Source of the DNA: Armadillidium nasatum
Lineage: Eukaryota; Arthropoda; Malacostraca; Isopoda; Armadillidiidae
Direction of reading: 5' to 3'
DNA length: 22,314 nt
NCBI GenBank assembly: GCA_009176605.1
Contig: SEYY01002323.1
Span: forward strand, 22,501-44,814
In this document: one piece after another, positions 1-13,029 of the stretch
How the letters are laid out: every line of letters begins with the position of its first letter
Position numbering within the stretch: position 1 is the stretch's first letter
Made by a program: the position numbers and the translations under genes
The notes under the pieces: generated by a model
What the model was told of the DNA's origin: nothing
Seen by the model: the letters and a program-made list of their open reading frames with translations, nothing else
Databases searched by the model: none

Positions 1-1642
1 TACAAGAGTTAGGTTGCATTATGAACATAAAAATGCAGTTTTAAAATAGCCATCTTGATCAATTTGCATGTAATTTAGGTTATGATAAGTAATAAACAAA
101 GGAAGATATTCCACCAAGATATCAAAATTATAGAGGAACAGCACCAATTTGCTGGGATTCCCATTAAGGAACCAAACAGGGCCCTGCCTCCAGCTAATAA
201 TCAGGGAAAACTAGGGTTTACCTGCCGGGGTTAATTGCAAAATACTTATTAATGGTGGATTAAATCTAATAAAATATAAGAAAATTAAGATTTTAATTCT
301 ATTATTCCTTGGTTACATAATGGGTGGGGAAAATGAATGCAACATAAGAGGAAACAATCACTATTCACTATCAGAATCTTGAACATTTACATCATAAGTT
401 TTAGAATTTGGGAGAGTGAAATGTTCAGGATAATTTTATATCTTATATTTTTTTCAAACTTTAACTTTGGGTCTTAATTAAGTAAACTTGTTGAATCACT
501 ACTATGAATAGAAAAAGATTTTTTCAAAATTTTTACAGTTTTCTTCAAACTTTTATTATACAAAATCTGTAATTTTCTTAATTATTTTCTGAAAAAAAAA
601 AATGCATATAATCATTAATTTAAGTGAATGTTGGCTAATTCTACTCCTTCTTTATAATTAAATATCTCAATTAAAATTATATCTAATTTTCTTAGCCTAA
701 AATTTCAGTGCTTTTGACCACTTTACAAATTTTAGGCAACCCCAGACCCAGCCCTGACAAAATTCCAACCCTGGTTGGTCCCTAATTTTCATATGGCTGA
801 TTACTGCTGGTGCCAAAAGAGAGACCTGCCATCAATAAGTAAATGGGTTAAAAGTCTTATGAAAATTTTTACCAGTGAAAGTAATATTTTTTTATTTACA
901 TTTTTTTTGGTAATTTCTATTGTTTCTATGTAATTCTACTTGTAGTCTGAACAGTTTGTATCCAAGAAACAAAAAAAAAAAATTTAACGACTTACTTTAT
1001 CCTAATTTGAAAATTTTTGAAAATGGCCCATAGGCTGTTGACAGAATCAGGACCTGATAGAGCCAAAGTGAGTTGAAATTTGTATTCTGAATATGCAAAT
1101 GAATGAGAATCAGTTGTCAGATATTATTTAATAAAATAACATGGTTCCAGTGTATTTCACAAAAATCAAAGACATGTAAAGGAGCAAATTTTAGTAAAAC
1201 TTTTCAGCACATTCCTTTTCTCAAAAAAAAAAAACTTTTTTTTTTAAATATCTCCTCTGATAGGCAAAGGTTGGAGACCTAATAATTTCCACCAGAGTTG
1301 GGAAAACAATAGAACCTGGTTAAAGGTCAATATATCCTGATACACAGCATTTGAATGTGTGCACATCAGAGGTGGTTGGGAAAACATAAGGGGAGTTGTG
1401 TTCCAAACTTAACCATTAGAATACATGTAAGTCTGAGCATAGTGATTAAGTGTGGGTCACAAAATTAGACAGAGAAAGGATGAGATTGTGCAGAAAGGCA
1501 TGTCACACAAGCCCTCCTCAATGGAGGAAGTATGTGATAAGAGAAGAGAAGAGCAATGTTCATTGTAATAGCAATAGTTATAAAAGTGACACAACAATTT
1601 GACAAGACGAGAGAATTGGTGAGAGTGGAAAAGTTGATAAGA
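1..1642. other. AT-rich intergenic DNA, no gene seen
   Basis: No reading frame with recognisable similarity and no inverted or direct terminal repeats were found. The stretch has scattered A or T runs of 8-13 bases (for example near 591-601, 970-981 and 1225-1245) and no tandem repeat of note. It is probably old, decayed repetitive DNA, but nothing specific can be supported. Confidence 0.6.
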
Positions 1643-1848
1643 TGAAAAACTAGGGATGGAGTGTAGTATCGGTATCGGTAAGTATCGGCAAGTATCTGCA
1701 AAAAATTTGTATAGGAGTAAAGTATCGGTATCGGTAGTAGTATCGGCAAGTATCGGCATATTTTCAGGTATCGGGTATCGGCTTCGGGGAATTTTTAGGT
1801 ATCGGTAATCGGTAAAATTTTTGGTATCGCTCCATCCCTATGAAAAAC
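1643..1848. mobile_element. hAT-type MITE (190 bp) with 8-bp target duplication
   Basis: The element spans 1651-1840. Its ends are an 11-bp perfect inverted repeat, TAGGGATGGAG on the left and CTCCATCCCTA on the right. Both sides are flanked by the identical octamer TGAAAAAC (1643-1650 and 1841-1848), which is the 8-bp target duplication expected of hAT transposons. The end sequence also resembles hAT termini, which often begin with CAGGGATGG-like motifs. The interior has no coding capacity. It is packed with about ten copies of TATCGG in clusters, mainly in one orientation, and these may be transposase-binding subrepeats. It is non-autonomous and would have needed a transposase in trans. The intact duplication suggests a fairly recent insertion. 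Confidence 0.9.
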
Positions 1849-2384
1849 CAAACTTAAACCTTTTCATGGAGAGATGCATGAGTGGAACCACCACAGGTGT
1901 TAGGTGTACTCCCTACAGGGATAAACAATGACCCCTATACAGAGCAAGCAACTGGGGTGGCATGAAGAAATTATGAAGACACATGAGAACTGTATATAGT
2001 TAAATCGTTGATATTCATTTTGTTATACTAACTGCCAAAAAAAGATTGAAACACAAATACCTGTAATCATGAGAAAAAATTTATTTTTATTTTTGGGCAT
2101 AACTTTTTCTACTCATGAAAAATTCATGAAACTTTCAGAGGTTGAATATTTGGGATGACAGCAACAGCACCCTTTGCAATAGGTCCATCTACCTCTAGAA
2201 CCCTAAAGAAACATCACAGGTGACTCAGCAGGCCAATTTACATTCTCCCACAGTAGTTATTCTTATCCAATCAACAGAGGGTGAACATTTCATAAACCCC
2301 ATAAAAACCTTCAAACTTCTCTCAGAGTCTGTATTCAAGAAAAAATTTATTGAAGTTTCTATTTAAACCCTAGGTAGAGGCCAG
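1849..2384. other. intergenic DNA, no gene seen
   Basis: AT-rich sequence between the MITE and the non-LTR remnant. A short inverted pair around TCATGAAAAATTCATGA (near 2115-2130) is the only local structure noticed. No coding signal was recognised. Confidence 0.5.
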
Positions 2385-4240
2385 GAGATACGTTTCGAGA
2401 TTTCTTCCCTGAACAATCTTCCTTTTTCACTTAACAGTATCACTAAATTGGGAGAACACATATAATGTTTTGTACCTAGGTCAGAAGGTAAGGATGTGCA
2501 CCTCATTACTTATGGAAAAATTCATTGTCATCCCAGACCTTACGGAAAGAGATTTTTGAGAACTTGGGCCTGATGGACCATACCTCCTCCACCAGGCAAA
2601 TTTCAAGGAGAATGGGCTAATTGATACTATGACTATTTGCATTAAATTCAAAGGCTCACTCCCACCTAGCAACATTCCTATCCTGTTCGCCCCTTTACTC
2701 ACTCCATACTGAGATCATTCACCTGCTGGAGGTTTGGGCCATTGGCTACTTACATTCCACTCTAAGGTTTGATGTTCTAATTGCAGTGGTTTCCATCCCA
2801 CAAAGGGCTGCACAAACTCTCCTTCCTGCTATTTTGGCAATGGCTCTCATAATATAACCTCTAATCAATGTCCTGTTTACAAAGTCTTTAGAAATTTAGG
2901 CTTCTCATCAAGGACACCCTTCAGGACCATCATCTCCTCTCAAGGAGGCACTCTGGAAACCAAACCTTTCTCATATTGCTCCAGCCCAACCTCTAATAAC
3001 CATACCAGCACAACCCCAAAGATCTGCTGCCACACACCCAGTACATCAAAATAATTCTCTCACATCAATCTCAAAAAAGAATTCCTTTGCTCAATTGAAT
3101 GAACAGGACAGACCACATGGATTATTTCCCACATATATACAGGCACTACTATCCAAACCACCATCCTTTACTCCCACATTTTCCCAGACAGCCTACACTT
3201 CTTCATTAACACAAGATAACTGGCCAACAGATTAGCAGGTAGGTAAAATTCATCACACTACTCATGATGTACAGGCAAATATTCCTCTACTATCCTCATT
3301 CGGAACTGGAGAACCCCCTATTACACATCATGGTGCACCTGTCCCTGAAACTTCCCCTAGACCTTATATTATACCAAATTCAGAGATTTGACAACGCAAG
3401 AGTTTATTGCTACTTTTACTCCAACATTGCTTAAATTTCTTAATGTATAAAACAGTCCTTTTCTGAAGCCTTTTTCCATATCATACCAGATCTTCTGGGA
3501 ATTCTCCAAAACTTATTCACTTCATAATGGCCTCATGATCTATAGTCTTATGGAATGCAAGATCCCTACTCAGGAAATTGCCTGACCTTAGAAATTATAT
3601 TTCCAACTTCTAGCCACTGGTTATAGGTATATGTGAAACCTGGCTACAACCAAAGTATACACTAGTTGTACTCGAGTATACCATTCTTTGTGAGGATCGT
3701 CCCAATAGTGGTGGTGGTGGACTTTCTTCCACTATACCCTACTACAAAATCGTTTAACAGAAATTTGCCAATGATGTGTTAGAAGTTCTAGCAATAAAAA
3801 TTCCTTTTAATGATACATGGGATCCATACTTTTGGTATATAATCCAAGCTGGAACCTAACAATTAATGAACTCACATGTTAGCCAGCTGTCCTTTCCCTC
3901 CCTAATCCTGAATGATTTTAATGCTTGTTGTACCTTCTGGGAGCCATCTCTCCTCCTCTCACTGAATCAATTCCACTGGTAAAACTGTCTTCTCTTTCTT
4001 AACAAACTCCTCTACCCACATTCTTATAACTCCTCCAGGTTTGGCCATGCATGTACAGAGCCATAATGGTGCCACCTTAACTCTGGATCTCCTATTTGGG
4101 GAGGAACATTTGGTTCTTGCCCAGCAAAGTTGGGGCCATACATGACAAGTGACCACATAGGCACATACCAGTTGTCCTCCACCTTTGCACCATCAGCTAC
4201 TTCTGGCTTCTCATCTTCACAAGGTATTCAGTACCACTGA
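2385..4240 (+). pseudogene. 5' half of a decayed Jockey/I-like non-LTR retrotransposon (ORF1 + endonuclease)
   Basis: Conceptual translation across several frames, with many stops and shifts, recovers two proteins in the usual order. ORF1 (gag-like, about 2385-3240) shows a conserved stretch with ELGPDGP and FKENGLIDT near 2545-2645, then a zinc-knuckle block at 2773-2880. In that block CSNCSGFHPTKGC fits CX2CX3HX4C, and a second knuckle has lost one Cys (CYFGNGSH...CPVY). ORF2 begins about 3540 with an APE-type endonuclease: WNARSL at 3551, an ETWLQP motif near 3630-3650, NDFNA at 3911 (family consensus GDFNA), LTLDLLFG near 4080-4100 and SDHI at 4148-4159. No reverse transcriptase follows. 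The sequence changes character at about 4240, where two hairpins begin. The element is dead. The clade is inferred from the ORF1 knuckles and endonuclease style, and both edges are approximate. Confidence 0.75.
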
Positions 4241-4246
4241 CCCCCC

Positions 4247-4332
4247 TACACAGATATTTATATCTGTGTATGCAATTGAAATAGTGCATTGTAAATTCTT
4301 GGAGCATACAAAAATATTTATATTTTTGTATG
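4247..4332. repeat. two perfect hairpins with TTTA loops, 60 bp apart
   Basis: The first hairpin, 4247-4270, has a 10-bp perfect stem (TACACAGATA) and loop TTTA. The second, 4305-4332, has a 12-bp perfect stem (CATACAAAAATA) and the same TTTA loop. Their centres are exactly 60 bp apart, and the bases after each resemble each other (TGTATG followed by an AA-TAG-like stretch). This looks like a 60-bp tandem duplication with compensatory changes in the stem. It sits at the broken 3' edge of the non-LTR remnant. Its function is unknown. Confidence 0.7.
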
Positions 4333-4472
4333 TAACTAATAGTTTGGTTGTGGTCATAACTCTGGTTCACACATTTTTTTTCCTATTAGCACATGGTTTT
4401 GAGTATATTTATATTTCAGTAAATTTATATATTAGTGAGGAGTATTTTCATTCATTTTGGTTAGGTTAAGTC

Positions 4473-4890
<418 letters not shown>

Positions 4891-5089
4891 ATCTGTGCTT
4901 GTACAAAAAAAAAACAGGTAACTGTAGAATTCACAGTAATGGATTTTTCGTTAAAGACCAAGTTGCTTGCGAGTTTGACAATAATTATGTATAAGGGTTT
5001 GAAACTAATATTGCATATGATTTTCTATTACGATTAGGTGTGGGATCATTAGCATTATAGAAGTTTTTAAATTTTTTTTATACCTATCT

Positions 5090-5091
<2 letters not shown>

Positions 5092-5175
<84 letters not shown>
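5092..5175. repeat. (TA)n microsatellite
   Basis: About 83 bp of pure TA lies between a T-rich stretch and the sequence CTAAGCACACTGG. No repeat family was recognised at its edges. Confidence 0.95.
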
Positions 5176-5321
5176 TAAGCACACTGGTTTTTTAGATTAG
5201 GTCTTATTATGAACAGTAAATGAACAATGATTTTTAGTTAAGTTAGGTCTATTTGTTGGAGTAACTATAGGACATAAGAAAATTAAAAAGAAGCCATGCC
5301 ATCTCAATCTAAGAAAATAAT

Positions 5322-5737
5322 CTTTCGGTAATAGTTGTTAATTTTTGGAATGACTTGCCAGAAGAGATTGTTGACTGTGATTCTCTTGTCAAATTTAAAA
5401 GGGGGCTAGATAAATATATGGATGGTTTAGGTATTATATAATATAAATTGACTAAGCCAAATTGGCGAGTATATATGAATCTTTAGATCAACAGATCAAC
5501 CTATGACTAAGCCTAATGGCAGTTTTTTTTTTGTAGTGGGTGATGGTTCATTGAATATTGCATGAATAATTAGGCTTAGTTTTACTTTTATCTTTGCATG
5601 AATGAACTGATAACTAGGGATGGGATAGACCCTAGTCTTTTGTGCATGTATTAGTATTTTTATTGTTTTTTGTTTGGACTGGGACAGTCTCGATAGGCCC
5701 TTGTGGCTTCTAACTGTCTCTATTTTCCTATGTTCCT
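5322..5737 (+). pseudogene. 3' end of a non-LTR retrotransposon (ORF2 C-terminus + 3' UTR)
   Basis: From about 5322 an open stretch translates with FWNDLPEEIVDCDSLVKF (5343 onward) and RGLDKYMDG, stopping with TAA at 5439-5441. The WNxLP / VKFKRxLD pattern is the usual C-terminal end of non-LTR ORF2 proteins, just after the reverse transcriptase and its Cys-rich region. About 300 bp of 3' UTR follows, ending in a characteristic block at about 5675-5737 (GACTGGGACAGTCTCGATAG, then GGCTTCTAACTGTCTC and a TCCTATGTTCCTAT tail). The same terminal block occurs near 9845-9955 and 11585-11665. The element is severely 5'-truncated, as expected of incomplete target-primed reverse transcription. Its tail abuts repeat copy B directly. 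Confidence 0.75.
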
Positions 5738-5902
5738 ATAGTTTTACCCTCTAAGTCCAGGTTAGGTTGTTAGTTTCCTAGATCTAACAAACTAGGTAGA
5801 CTTAACCTAACTCTGACTTAGAGGTAAAACTATGCCTAACAGCCAGTAAAGAGACCTAACAAAAAATTAGTTCGTTAACTACACCACCCCAAAGAACCAT
5901 TG

Positions 5903-5998
<96 letters not shown>

Positions 5999-6140
5999 TT
6001 TCTTTGCATTATTTTTTTTTTTCCTCCGAAAGCTATAAAAAAAATTTCCAATTTCCATACATACGCTCATATTACAAACTCGTTGTGTCCCTATGCATAA
6101 TTCAAGTGAACTTTCAACGCGTAGATGTTAGTTTCAGCTT
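5738..6140 (+). repeat. palindromic interspersed repeat, copy B, with internal (TA)n
   Basis: Same family and orientation as copy A. The opening palindrome has arms of about 30 bp at 5739-5768 and 5804-5832 (TAGTTTTACCCTCTAAGTCC against its near-exact inverse). It is followed by a unique stretch ending AAGAACCATTGTACCC, a (TA)n array (5909-5995), T-runs, and a block with TTTCCATACATACGCTCATAT that aligns with copy A. The two copies are clearly diverged, so the TA arrays were probably carried within the family and not gained separately. Edges are approximate. Confidence 0.65.
5909..5995. repeat. (TA)n microsatellite, one interruption
   Basis: About 87 bp of TA with one phase break near 5933, inside repeat copy B at the position equivalent to the array in copy A. 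Confidence 0.95.
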
Positions 6141-7020
<880 letters not shown>

Positions 7021-7043
7021 CAGAATCTTTTTTATTATACTTT

Positions 7044-7279
7044 CAAAATACATCCTAAATCAAGATATCAAGCTTTGGATGGCAACATCATATTTAGAAT
7101 TGAAGATGTTTTAACGTGTGTTAGCACTTTTGCTTTCCGCTCTTAATTAATGACCAAGTTAAAAAGGTAGTATAGAAAATCCTTATATTTTGCTTTTTAG
7201 TAGATAAAAACTATCTTTGGTTTTCACGAAATATCAAAATACACCCTAACTTAAAAAATTCTATATAGGATGGCAACAT
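7044..7279 (+). repeat. 45-bp direct repeat pair
   Basis: 7044-7088 and 7235-7279 are both 45 bp. They share CAAAATACA-CCTAA at the start and GGATGGCAACAT at the end, with a variable middle. The start-to-start spacing is 191 bp. The second copy lies inside the left edge of the unclassified repeat at 7200-7935. They could be remnants of a tandem unit of that repeat. Confidence 0.5.
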
Positions 7280-7935
7280 TTAACATGCGTATTGACTTAT
7301 TATATACTCAAAAGCGAGGCCAGACATGCCTTATTTAACTTACTTCGACAGCGTAAGTTGCTTTTACAATAATGCTTAAAACGTTTAACTAAAAATACTC
7401 ATCTAAACCTGAAGAGTCTTCGATAAGATGAGTATTTTCCCATTTAACTATTTTAAATTACTTGTAGCTATATGGTAGTTATATATTCTTTAATACTTAG
7501 GGTAAGAACCTTTACAGAGCTTTATTAAGAGAAGTTAGGTCCCAACCAAACCGACTCAAAATGATGTTTTGTTTTACAATTTTGAATTAGATAGAGTTTT
7601 TTTTAATGATCGGGTTGAGTTTTATGTTTAACTTGACTTTTACTGTTTAACTGGGCCCTTAGTTTTTGAGCAAAGTTTTAGGATTCTTGCTTCTTTTGGT
7701 TGAAGCTATGTTCCTACTAGGCTAAAATTTACCTAATTTACTACTTTAAAATTTATTTATGAGCTTACACAAAATAAGCCAAACGTCCAAGTTAATATCT
7801 TGAAAATAAAGTAAATCCCCTAATTTCCCCTTTTATTTTAAAAATTTGAAGAACATTTTAAATAGTGAGTTCTTTTATCAATTCCTTTAATTAATTGTAG
7901 GCTAAATTTAAAAGAATTAGGTTTATTCTAAGTGG
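7200..7935 (+). repeat. unclassified interspersed repeat, copy C
   Basis: This stretch aligns, with many small differences, to the reverse complement of 10535-11260. The best-matching segments include GGGCCCAGTTAAACAG-type sequence (7640-7665 on the minus strand against 10795-10812), GGGACCTAACTTCTCTTAATA (about 7525-7548) and the TTTAGCCTACAATTAATTAAA region near 7890-7915. No open frame, terminal repeat or target duplication was recognised, so its class is unknown. Edges are approximate. Confidence 0.6.
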
Positions 7936-9102
<1,167 letters not shown>

Positions 9103-9325
9103 CCCGCATGATGCAGGGTGGAGTCAATTGCAGAAATTTGAAATTCCTGCAATCGTACATGGGAATAAAACCTGGTTGCAAAGGGTTCCCAGTCCTTAGA
9201 ACCATGCAAAGAACTATTCTTCATCTGACTCGACTGCGACGATATCATCATTCATTATTGACCAGAGGTTACTTCTAATTTAATTCTTTTTTTTTTTTTA
9301 ATATTTAATTTTCCATTAGTTGCCG

Positions 9326-9620
<295 letters not shown>

Positions 9621-9844
9621 ACCTGGAGAAGATTTTAGCTGGGGTGTGTAGTCTAAAGAATTTTTTTTACTGTTCATCTCTTACTAAATTATCAATCTTC
9701 ATTAATGATTACCTTTGATTTTTATATGCATTATGAACAATACTATAATAAAAGTGTCCTTTCATTGTTAAATTTTCAAAGCTTTTAACAAATTTAATTT
9801 ATTCTATACAAAAAATACACAAGAACATACAAACATAAGAAAGA

Positions 9845-9955
9845 ACAAAAGAAAAAAAGACACTAAGAAGCCACAAAGGCCTATCAAGACTGTCCCAGTC
9901 AAAACAAATAACAATAGTAATAACATTCATACATGCAACAAAGATAATGTTTGGA
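9845..9955 (-). repeat. non-LTR retrotransposon 3'-end fragment
   Basis: On the minus strand this reads TTTGACTGGGACAGTCTTGA, then TAGGCCTTTGTGGCTTCTTA, followed by a T-rich tail. It is the same terminal block as 5675-5737 and 11600-11665. Only the 3' end is present. Edges are approximate. Confidence 0.65.
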
Positions 9956-10534
9956 TTTTATATGGCGTTGACTGAATAGAAAGGGCTTAATGCAGTTCTG
10001 ATTACTGCTCTACCATATAAAAACTCTGAGTTTGAGCTTTTATTTAAAGACCTGAAAGAGAAGGGTCATGATTAGTTAAAAATTAAAAAATATGATAAGA
10101 CTTACTATGAATTTATTCAAAAGTTTTGTTGCTTTTGTAGTTCTTTCATATACGAATCCCATATAATTAAGAACGTTACGAGTTATATATTTGAGTAGAA
10201 GGCAATGAAAATGATAGATAGAAAGATTGTGAAAAAAAAGAATATATATAACTCATACCTCAAACCTTGATTTTGAAGACTTGTAATAAACAAGCGAAAC
10301 TTTTACATTTTAAAAACGTGTTGACTTGACCATGATATTTAAAAAAAATGAGGGCGTGTTAGCCAGCAGTTTGTTGAACAACAAAATGCTACATATCGAT
10401 ACAAAAACCAAACCACCGACTCTACAAACTCCAATCAATGAGAACTTAAAATATAGATAAAATAATACACTAGATAAATAAGATAAAATATATACACAGA
10501 TAAATTAGTGAAAACATATAAACAGTTTTTATAA
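9956..10534. other. AT-rich intergenic DNA, no gene seen
   Basis: No coding similarity or structured repeat was recognised between the non-LTR tail fragment and repeat copy D. Confidence 0.45.
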
Positions 10535-11260
10535 CCAGGAATAAACCTAATTCTAGTAAAATTTAGCCTGCAATTAATAAAGGAACTCACCATTTAAAAA
10601 TGTTCTTCTAAGCATTATAATAAGGGAAAATTAGGAGGATTTACGGATTTCGAAGTAAGTTAACTTTGATGAAAGCTTATATGAGTAGCTGTAAGGTATT
10701 TTGGTAATATAAGGGTCTAGCCTAAGGTAGTATAAAGCAAAAACTCCCTTCTATCCAAATGGCAAGAACTCTCAAAATCTGCTCAAAAAACCAAGGCCCA
10801 GTTAAACAGGTAAAGGTAAGTCAAATCAATTGTAATTATTAATAAACCCCATTCAAAACTTGATCACTAATCAAAAGTCAATCTAAAACAATAAAATGAT
10901 CATGTCTAAGAATCATTAGTGTTAGGACCTGCTTCTAATAACAGAGTCTTGCAAGCTCCTACACTAGGATAAAAAAATGCTAAATTATATTTCCTACCAT
11001 AAGGCTATAAGAAATTTAAAATAGTAATATTAAAAGGGTACTCATCTTACTACCACAATCCCTGGCACAATGAGATTTTTATTTAAAAATGCAATTGTAA
11101 ACGTTACATTTCAATATAGCCAATGCAAAAGCTAAGTTAATTGCTTCTCATGTATACAAAACAAGAGTCCAAACACATGTTATATGTTGCCCATCTATAA
11201 AGAATTTTCTTAGTTCGGCTTAGAATATTGAAAAACACTAGTTAACTTTTATCTACTTGT
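10535..11260 (-). repeat. unclassified interspersed repeat, copy D (inverted relative to copy C)
   Basis: Reads parallel to the reverse complement of 7200-7935. Matching landmarks, in order, are AATAAACCTAATTCT...ATTTAGCCTGCAATTAAT (10541-10580), CCAAGGCCCAGTTAAACAG (10791-10809), GGACCTGCTTCTAATAA (10925-10941), ATTTAAAATAGTAATATTAA (11014-11033) and ATGTTGCCCATCTATAAAGA (11183-11202). It carries no coding capacity. The divergence indicates an old insertion. Confidence 0.6.
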
Positions 11261-11584
11261 AAATAAAATGTATTATCAAATTAAGTATACGTTAAAGGGA
11301 CATATTTAATTCCCAATACTAGGTCTGTTATATCCTCAGTTATCAAATCCTTCATGCAAAGTAAAATAAAAATGAAACTAAACTAAATTTTTAAATATTA
11401 TTGAAAACATTAAATTAAATATACCAAAATATAACGTTGGGAATATTTTAAATATCAGGCAAAAAATTTCCCGTTTTAATTTTGACACAGCTAATAGTAG
11501 GAGATTAATCGCCATCTATTTTTAAAAATCGAGAAAGGGTTTATCAATGAAAATCCCTCACTTGCATCCCAAACTTTGCCTAGT
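11261..11584. other. AT-rich intergenic DNA, no gene seen
   Basis: No coding similarity, terminal repeat or tandem repeat was recognised between repeat copy D and the next non-LTR 3'-end fragment. Confidence 0.45.
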
Positions 11585-11665
11585 CTTTGTTGCATATATT
11601 AGTATTATTTGTTTTGACTGGGATAGTCTCAATAGGCCCGTATGGCTTCTAATTGTTTTTATTTT
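11585..11665 (+). repeat. non-LTR retrotransposon 3'-end fragment
   Basis: Contains TTGACTGGGATAGTCTCAAT followed by AGGCCCGTATGGCTTCTAAT, with an upstream stretch (CCTAGTCTTTGTTGCATATATTAG region) that also matches the 3' UTR at about 5632-5675. It is therefore the 3' end of the same non-LTR family. A short reading frame with DWDSLNRPVWLL here is a by-product of the tail sequence and not a gene. Confidence 0.65.
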
Positions 11666-12476
11666 TATTTTTCTTGTGTTCAATTCAGCTACCCAAATTT
11701 TCATAAATTTGAACTCTTTATTTTTCCGTCAGAGCTTTTAAAATAAAGAAACTTCAGCTGTAAATTTTTATACAAAGTAAGAAGTGCTATACTAATGCCT
11801 TTCGTTTGTGAGTTTATGATATCCACCATAAAAAAAAAAAAAAAAAAAAAAAAAATGCTCTATTAAAAATTTGACGGTGGGTACTGAATTTTTTTATATA
11901 AGCTCTGGATATTTTTTCAAATTTTTTTTTTTAGCCTACGGATTTGCCGGCGTGCAGTTTTTCCACGCTTGATTCTTGTAGATGCTCAATTGCTATTTTA
12001 ACCTTTCTGGAAGTTGTTGTTATTGTTCGAGTTAAAAAAAAAGTATTGAAGAATAAAACCAAGCAGACTTAATAGTTTTGTTTTATCATATTTTTTAGTT
12101 TTTAAATTTTTTTTGTTTTCCAATTCTTTCAAGAAAACGGTAAGTTAAAGACATTATTTCATTTTAAGAATATTGAGTTAAAGTAACTTCCAACTGAAGA
12201 TTTATTATTTATTTACTTATTTATTTATTTTTTTATTTTTATTCCATTGAAACTAGACAAAATATACTGAGATGAATAAAATTAAATCATGATAATGAGC
12301 CTGATTTTTTTTTAGAATGGAACTCAAATTTGTTTTTTCTACTCAGCCAATTACGTAAAAGAAATTATCGTAATACGAATTTTTTTCAGTTTATTGGTGA
12401 ACGGAAAGGATATTACAATCAATTCCTCTACGTGGGTAGGCTGCGTAGGAAAAAAAAATTCTTACTTCCATTCTTA

Positions 12477-12479
<3 letters not shown>
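11666..12479. other. AT-rich DNA with homopolymer and (TTTA)n runs, no gene seen
   Basis: Contains an A-run of about 26 bases at 11829-11855 and a degenerate (TTTA)n stretch at about 12199-12235. No coding similarity or paired termini were recognised. Confidence 0.5.
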
Positions 12480-12567
<88 letters not shown>

Positions 12568-12573
12568 TATATA
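12480..12573. repeat. (TA)n microsatellite
   Basis: About 94 bp of TA with a phase change near 12560. It directly abuts the MITE that follows. Confidence 0.95.
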
Positions 12574-12955
12574 GGCTTAGGTGTAGATTGTTTCTGACTT
12601 TTGATATTTTTTTTATCGATATTTTTTATATCGATATTTTACTTGATACTTTTATACCTAACGAATAAGTGTAATTTGTTCTTTTCAGCTTCAGATACCT
12701 TAAATTTAGGTTGTTATAAACTATAAGTACATTAAAATTATTATTATTATTTAGGTTAAATTACGGCATCTTCGGTGGTTCAGGTTATGATAAGTCGAAT
12801 TAGGTTCTGCTAGAAAAGTAAGTAATAATAATTGTGTGTATGTCTAGTGTAATAGTACCTCTGGCAACGTTCTTGTTTATATTAGGCTTTTCTGATATTT
12901 TCGATTATCGATATTTTCGGACAATCGAAAGTCAGAAACAATCTACACCTTTACC

Positions 12956-12957
<2 letters not shown>
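12574..12957. mobile_element. MITE with 23-bp perfect inverted repeats, embedded in (TA)n
   Basis: The block beginning AGGTGTAGATTGTTTC at 12579-12601 is exactly repeated, inverted, at 12928-12950. Inside each arm are TATCGATATTTT-like subrepeats (12607-12645 and 12890-12920). The outermost 5-8 bases (GGCTT / TTACC) match imperfectly before both ends run into (TA)n arrays. That position fits insertion at a TA target, as for Tc1/mariner-type elements, although TA duplication cannot be distinguished from the microsatellite. The interior of about 330 bp has no coding capacity. The superfamily is an inference. Confidence 0.75.

Positions 12958-13026
<69 letters not shown>
12957..13026. repeat. 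(TA)n microsatellite with TTTATA interruptions
   Basis: About 70 bp of TA with two T insertions (near 12970 and 12985). It separates two different MITEs. Confidence 0.95.

Positions 13027-13029
<3 letters not shown>

Noticed and set aside
1457..1759. Minus-strand frames of 94-100 codons overlapping the hAT MITE
   Set aside because: They cross the boundary of the insertion and read the TATCGG repeats in two frames, with no domain.
4185..4469. Plus-strand 94-codon frame across the two hairpins
   Set aside because: It runs from the dead non-LTR remnant into unrelated AT-rich DNA, so it cannot be a single real protein.
4461..4471. TTAGGTTAGG-like motifs suggesting an interstitial telomere repeat
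   Set aside because: Only one or two units occur at any place and they belong to the palindromic repeat arms. There is no array.
5614..5640. TAGGGATGGGATAGACCCTAG as a second hAT terminus
   Set aside because: It lies inside the non-LTR 3' UTR, and no partner terminus or 8-bp duplication was found nearby.
11547..11741. Plus-strand 64-codon frame with a hydrophobic end
   Set aside because: It is produced by the non-LTR 3' UTR block plus T-rich sequence; the same block elsewhere is non-coding.
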